From the NCBI GenBank assembly GCA_002083635.1, contig MSXP01000003.1:124001-188000 (forward strand): 64,000 nucleotides of DNA. The letters are read 5' to 3'. The DNA comes from Proteobacteria bacterium ST_bin12 (GTDB lineage: Bacteria > Pseudomonadota > Gammaproteobacteria > Burkholderiales > Methylophilaceae). How positions within the stretch are numbered: the first letter of the stretch is position 1; every line of letters starts with the position of its first letter. Under the pieces are notes generated by a model that was given only the letters and a program-made list of their open reading frames with translations, ran no database searches and had not been told where the DNA came from. The translations under genes were made by a program, and so were the position numbers. Of the stretch, positions 61,973-64,000 are shown piece by piece.

Positions 61973-62254
61973 ATGGCTCAAATAGTGCAAACAGATAATC
62001 GCTGGATACTTAGTGGAGACGTTGTGATTCAAACAGCAAGTGATATTTTAAAAGCGAGTCAAGTATTTACTATTTCAGAGAATACAACGATTGATTTTGC
62101 GCAGGTTGAAGATATTGATACCACAGCAGTCAGTTTGATTTTAGAATGGAAACGCCGCGCAACCAGAGAGAGTCAGTCGCTAACATTTGTGAATCTGCCC
62201 GATAATTTAACCAGTTTAGTGCAGCTTTATGATGTCGCTGAATTAATTAATTAA
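61973..62254 (+). CDS. mlaB: STAS-domain protein MlaB
   Basis: A 93-residue STAS domain with IDFAQVEDIDTTAVSLILEWKR split around the conserved DTTA turn. MlaB binds the MlaF ATPase and is needed for stable assembly of the complex. It follows mlaC by 6 bases and closes the operon; a hairpin terminator stands 27 bases after its stop. Confidence 0.9.
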   Translation: MAQIVQTDNRWILSGDVVIQTASDILKASQVFTISENTTIDFAQVEDIDTTAVSLILEWKRRATRESQSLTFVNLPDNLTSLVQLYDVAELIN

Positions 62255-62281
62255 TTTTTTGGTGTAGTAATTGATTAACCT

Positions 62282-62305
62282 AACCCCATCTTAATGATGG
62301 GGTTT
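62282..62305 (+). terminator. Terminator-like hairpin after mlaB
   Basis: AACCCCATC (62282-62290) and GATGGGGTT (62296-62304) form a 9-bp stem around a TTAAT loop, followed by a short TTTCG rather than a long T-run. Confidence 0.65.
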
Positions 62306-62355
62306 CGTGTTTATAGCGATACTTAAAAAGGCCTATGCCAACTTAACGATTAAAG

Positions 62356-63273
62356 ATGATAGATAAAAAATTAACACCAGCAGTAAAAATTGAAAAAATT
62401 CACAAGAGTTTTGGTCAATTGCATGCTTTAAATGGCATCGACTTAACCATTAAACAAGGTGAATTTTTTGGCTTACTCGGACCAAATGGCGCAGGTAAAT
62501 CCACACTAATTAATATATTGGCGGGTTTGCTAAAGCCTACCTACGGCCAAGTGTCTATCATGGGGCATGATGTGATTAACGCTTATCAAGCAGCGCGCAT
62601 GTCGCTAGGCGTTGTGCCGCAAGAGTTGGTGTTTGACCCATTCTTTAATGTGCGCGAAATGTTGCGTTTTCAGGCAGGGTATTTTGGTCGTGGTCGCGAA
62701 AACGATGTTTGGGTAGATGAGGTTATTGAAAACTTAGGCCTAACAGATAAAGCGCATACCAATATGCGCAAACTTTCTGGTGGCATGAAGCGGCGCGCAT
62801 TGATTGCGCAGGCCTTGGTTCATAAGCCGCCAGTCATTGTGTTGGATGAACCAACCGCTGGCGTAGATGTTGAGTTGCGCCAAATGTTGTGGGCCTTTAT
62901 CAAAAAACTGAATAATGATGGCCATACGATTATTCTCACCACGCACTATTTAGAAGAAGCCGAAACGCTATGCGAGCGCGTTGCGATGATGAAACAAGGA
63001 AAAATTGTCGCGCTTGATACAACAGCGAACTTATTAAGCAAATTGCCAGGCAAAAATCTACGCTTAAGTATTGGTAGCGCCAGCTTACCCATTGCGCTAT
63101 TACCAATGTTAAAGCATGGTGAAAATGGCGTATTCACGCTTGCTTTAACCGAGTTGAGTCAGGTGGAATTTGCGTTGAGTGAGTTGCGAAAATCTCATAT
63201 TTTGGTCGAAGATATGCAGCTGATTGAGGCGGATTTAGAAGATGTATTTATGTCTTTGGTGGGTGGCGCATGA
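62356..63273 (+). CDS. ABC exporter ATP-binding protein (YadG-like)
   Basis: The 305-residue ATPase has Walker A LLGPNGAGKSTLINILAG, signature LSGGMKRRALIAQAL, Walker B IVLDEPTAGVDVE and the switch His in TTHYLEEAE. The C-terminal ~70 residues are the usual extension of the DrrA/YadG group. Paired with the ABC-2 permease that begins four bases before its stop, it would export an unknown substrate. Its place after the Mla genes is conserved in Betaproteobacteria. Confidence 0.93.
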   Translation: MIDKKLTPAVKIEKIHKSFGQLHALNGIDLTIKQGEFFGLLGPNGAGKSTLINILAGLLKPTYGQVSIMGHDVINAYQAARMSLGVVPQELVFDPFFNVREMLRFQAGYFGRGRENDVWVDEVIENLGLTDKAHTNMRKLSGGMKRRALIAQALVHKPPVIVLDEPTAGVDVELRQMLWAFIKKLNNDGHTIILTTHYLEEAETLCERVAMMKQGKIVALDTTANLLSKLPGKNLRLSIGSASLPIALLPMLKHGENGVFTLALTELSQVEFALSELRKSHILVEDMQLIEADLEDVFMSLVGGA

Positions 63274-64000
63274 ATTTCATAGATGATTTAGTTTCGCCGC
63301 AATGGCGCGGTACTTATACGCTATTTAAAAAGGAATTATTTCGTTTTTGGCGGGTGGCGTTTCAAACGGTTGCATCGCCAGTATTAACTTCTTTATTGTA
63401 TTTATTGATCTTTTCGCATGTGCTGGAAAATCATGTGCAGGTTTATAAAGACGTGCCCTATAAAGCATTTCTAATCCCAGGTTTAATTATGATGTCGCTC
63501 TTGCAAAACGCGTTTGCCAATAGCTCATCTAGCTTAGTGCAATCCAAAATTATGGGTAGTATTGTCTTTGTATTGTTAACGCCAATCAGCTATGTACAAT
63601 TTTTTATTGCGTTTTTAGCCGCTGCCATCATTCGTGGTTTTTTGGTGGGTTTAAGCATTTATTTGGTGGCAATCTGGTTTGTGGATTTATCGATTGTGCA
63701 TCCGCTGTGGATACTTATATTTGCTTTGTTGGGCAGCGCATTACTTGGCACTTTTGGCATTATTGCCGGTATTTGGTCAGATAAATTTGACCAAATGGCT
63801 GCGTTTCAAAACTTTGTGATTATGCCGCTCACATTTTTATCTGGTGTGTTTTACTCTATTCATTCTTTGCCGCCATTTTGGCAAACAGTGTCAAAATTCA
63901 ATCCTTTCTTTTATATGATTGACGGCTTTCGCTATGGATTTTTTGGGCAAAGTGACATTTCACCGTGGTTAAGTTTTGTTGTTGTGTTGGGCTTTTTATT
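63270..64000 (+). CDS. ABC-2 type permease (YadH-like), 3' end outside window
   Basis: The ATG at 63270 overlaps the TGA of the ATPase gene (ATGA). The frame stays open to the window end for 243 codons. The visible part starts NFIDDLVSPQWRGTYTLFKK, with ELFRFWRVAFQT, then several membrane helices and the ABC-2 signature VIMPLTFLSGVFYSIHSLP near residue 195. It is the membrane partner of the preceding ATPase. Confidence 0.93.
   Translation, partial: MNFIDDLVSPQWRGTYTLFKKELFRFWRVAFQTVASPVLTSLLYLLIFSHVLENHVQVYKDVPYKAFLIPGLIMMSLLQNAFANSSSSLVQSKIMGSIVFVLLTPISYVQFFIAFLAAAIIRGFLVGLSIYLVAIWFVDLSIVHPLWILIFALLGSALLGTFGIIAGIWSDKFDQMAAFQNFVIMPLTFLSGVFYSIHSLPPFWQTVSKFNPFFYMIDGFRYGFFGQSDISPWLSFVVVLGFL

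Noticed and set aside
1..64000. tRNA, rRNA, CRISPR arrays, insertion sequences, prophage or attachment sites
   Set aside because: Intergenic regions were read for cloverleaf arms, evenly spaced repeats, transposase or integrase frames; none was found.

Overview
The window looks like chromosomal DNA of a betaproteobacterium, most probably a member of the Methylophilaceae (Methylotenera/Methylophilus type). This is inferred from moderate-to-low GC coding DNA, TTA- and AAT-rich codon use and gene neighbourhoods typical of Betaproteobacteria: hda-perM beside divergent purM, pilSR-ampD, sigma factor-DUF3619-DUF3106-RDD, lptFG beside divergent pepA-holC, System II cytochrome c maturation (resB-ccsA) behind cytochrome c4, and mlaFEDCB followed by a YadGH-type ABC exporter. 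There is no sign of phage, plasmid, transposon, CRISPR, rRNA or tRNA. Nearly all of it is densely packed housekeeping and accessory genes, and no intergenic stretch exceeds about 300 bases.

Layout. 1-3.2 kb: 3' part of a secretin with a glycine-rich tract, an unknown lipoprotein, and a rhodanese-TusA-DsrE2 sulfur-transfer module. 3.2-6.7 kb: a BFD-like [2Fe-2S] protein, a small membrane protein and valS. 6.8-11.2 kb: a minus-strand operon of two photolyase/cryptochrome homologues, lemA and a GIDE-like membrane protein with an EF-hand. 11.3-20.2 kb: nfeD-SPFH, moaC, a BepA-like M48 protease, soxYZ, a ChaA antiporter, a FAD dehydrogenase, hda and perM. 20.3-26.5 kb: purM, two DUF3108 proteins, an RsmB-type methyltransferase, a DAACS symporter and a GNAT protein. 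26.5-35.7 kb: an RND pump with its adaptor, ampD, a CaCA antiporter and pilR-pilS. 35.8-45.1 kb: an ECF-like sigma factor cluster, lptG/lptF, pepA-holC, gcvH and a PBP7-type endopeptidase. 45.2-56.3 kb: topA, ttcA, a pteridine-reductase-like SDR, a MidA-like methyltransferase, trmB, engB, cytochrome c4 and resB-ccsA. 56.4-64 kb: an orphan histidine kinase, a pilin with a sigma-54 promoter, the Mla lipid-transport operon, and an ABC exporter cut by the window end.

How genes work together. The sulfur-trafficking trio and soxYZ suggest handling of reduced sulfur. PilS-PilR and the sigma-54-type promoter with CTGTC/GTGTC boxes upstream of the isolated pilin form a plausible regulatory circuit across 25 kb. 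Envelope maintenance is heavily represented (LptFG, Mla, BepA, PbpG, AmpD, LemA).

Most notable: an apparently circularly permuted photolyase-like protein (8321-9556), with the FAD-binding domain first and an antenna-like alpha/beta segment after it, translationally coupled to a conventionally ordered paralogue. Next are the sigma-54/PilR pilin promoter, a canonical EF-hand inside a GIDE-family protein, and a TonB-like transmembrane signature on a DUF3108 protein. All family assignments come from reading motifs; no database search was run.
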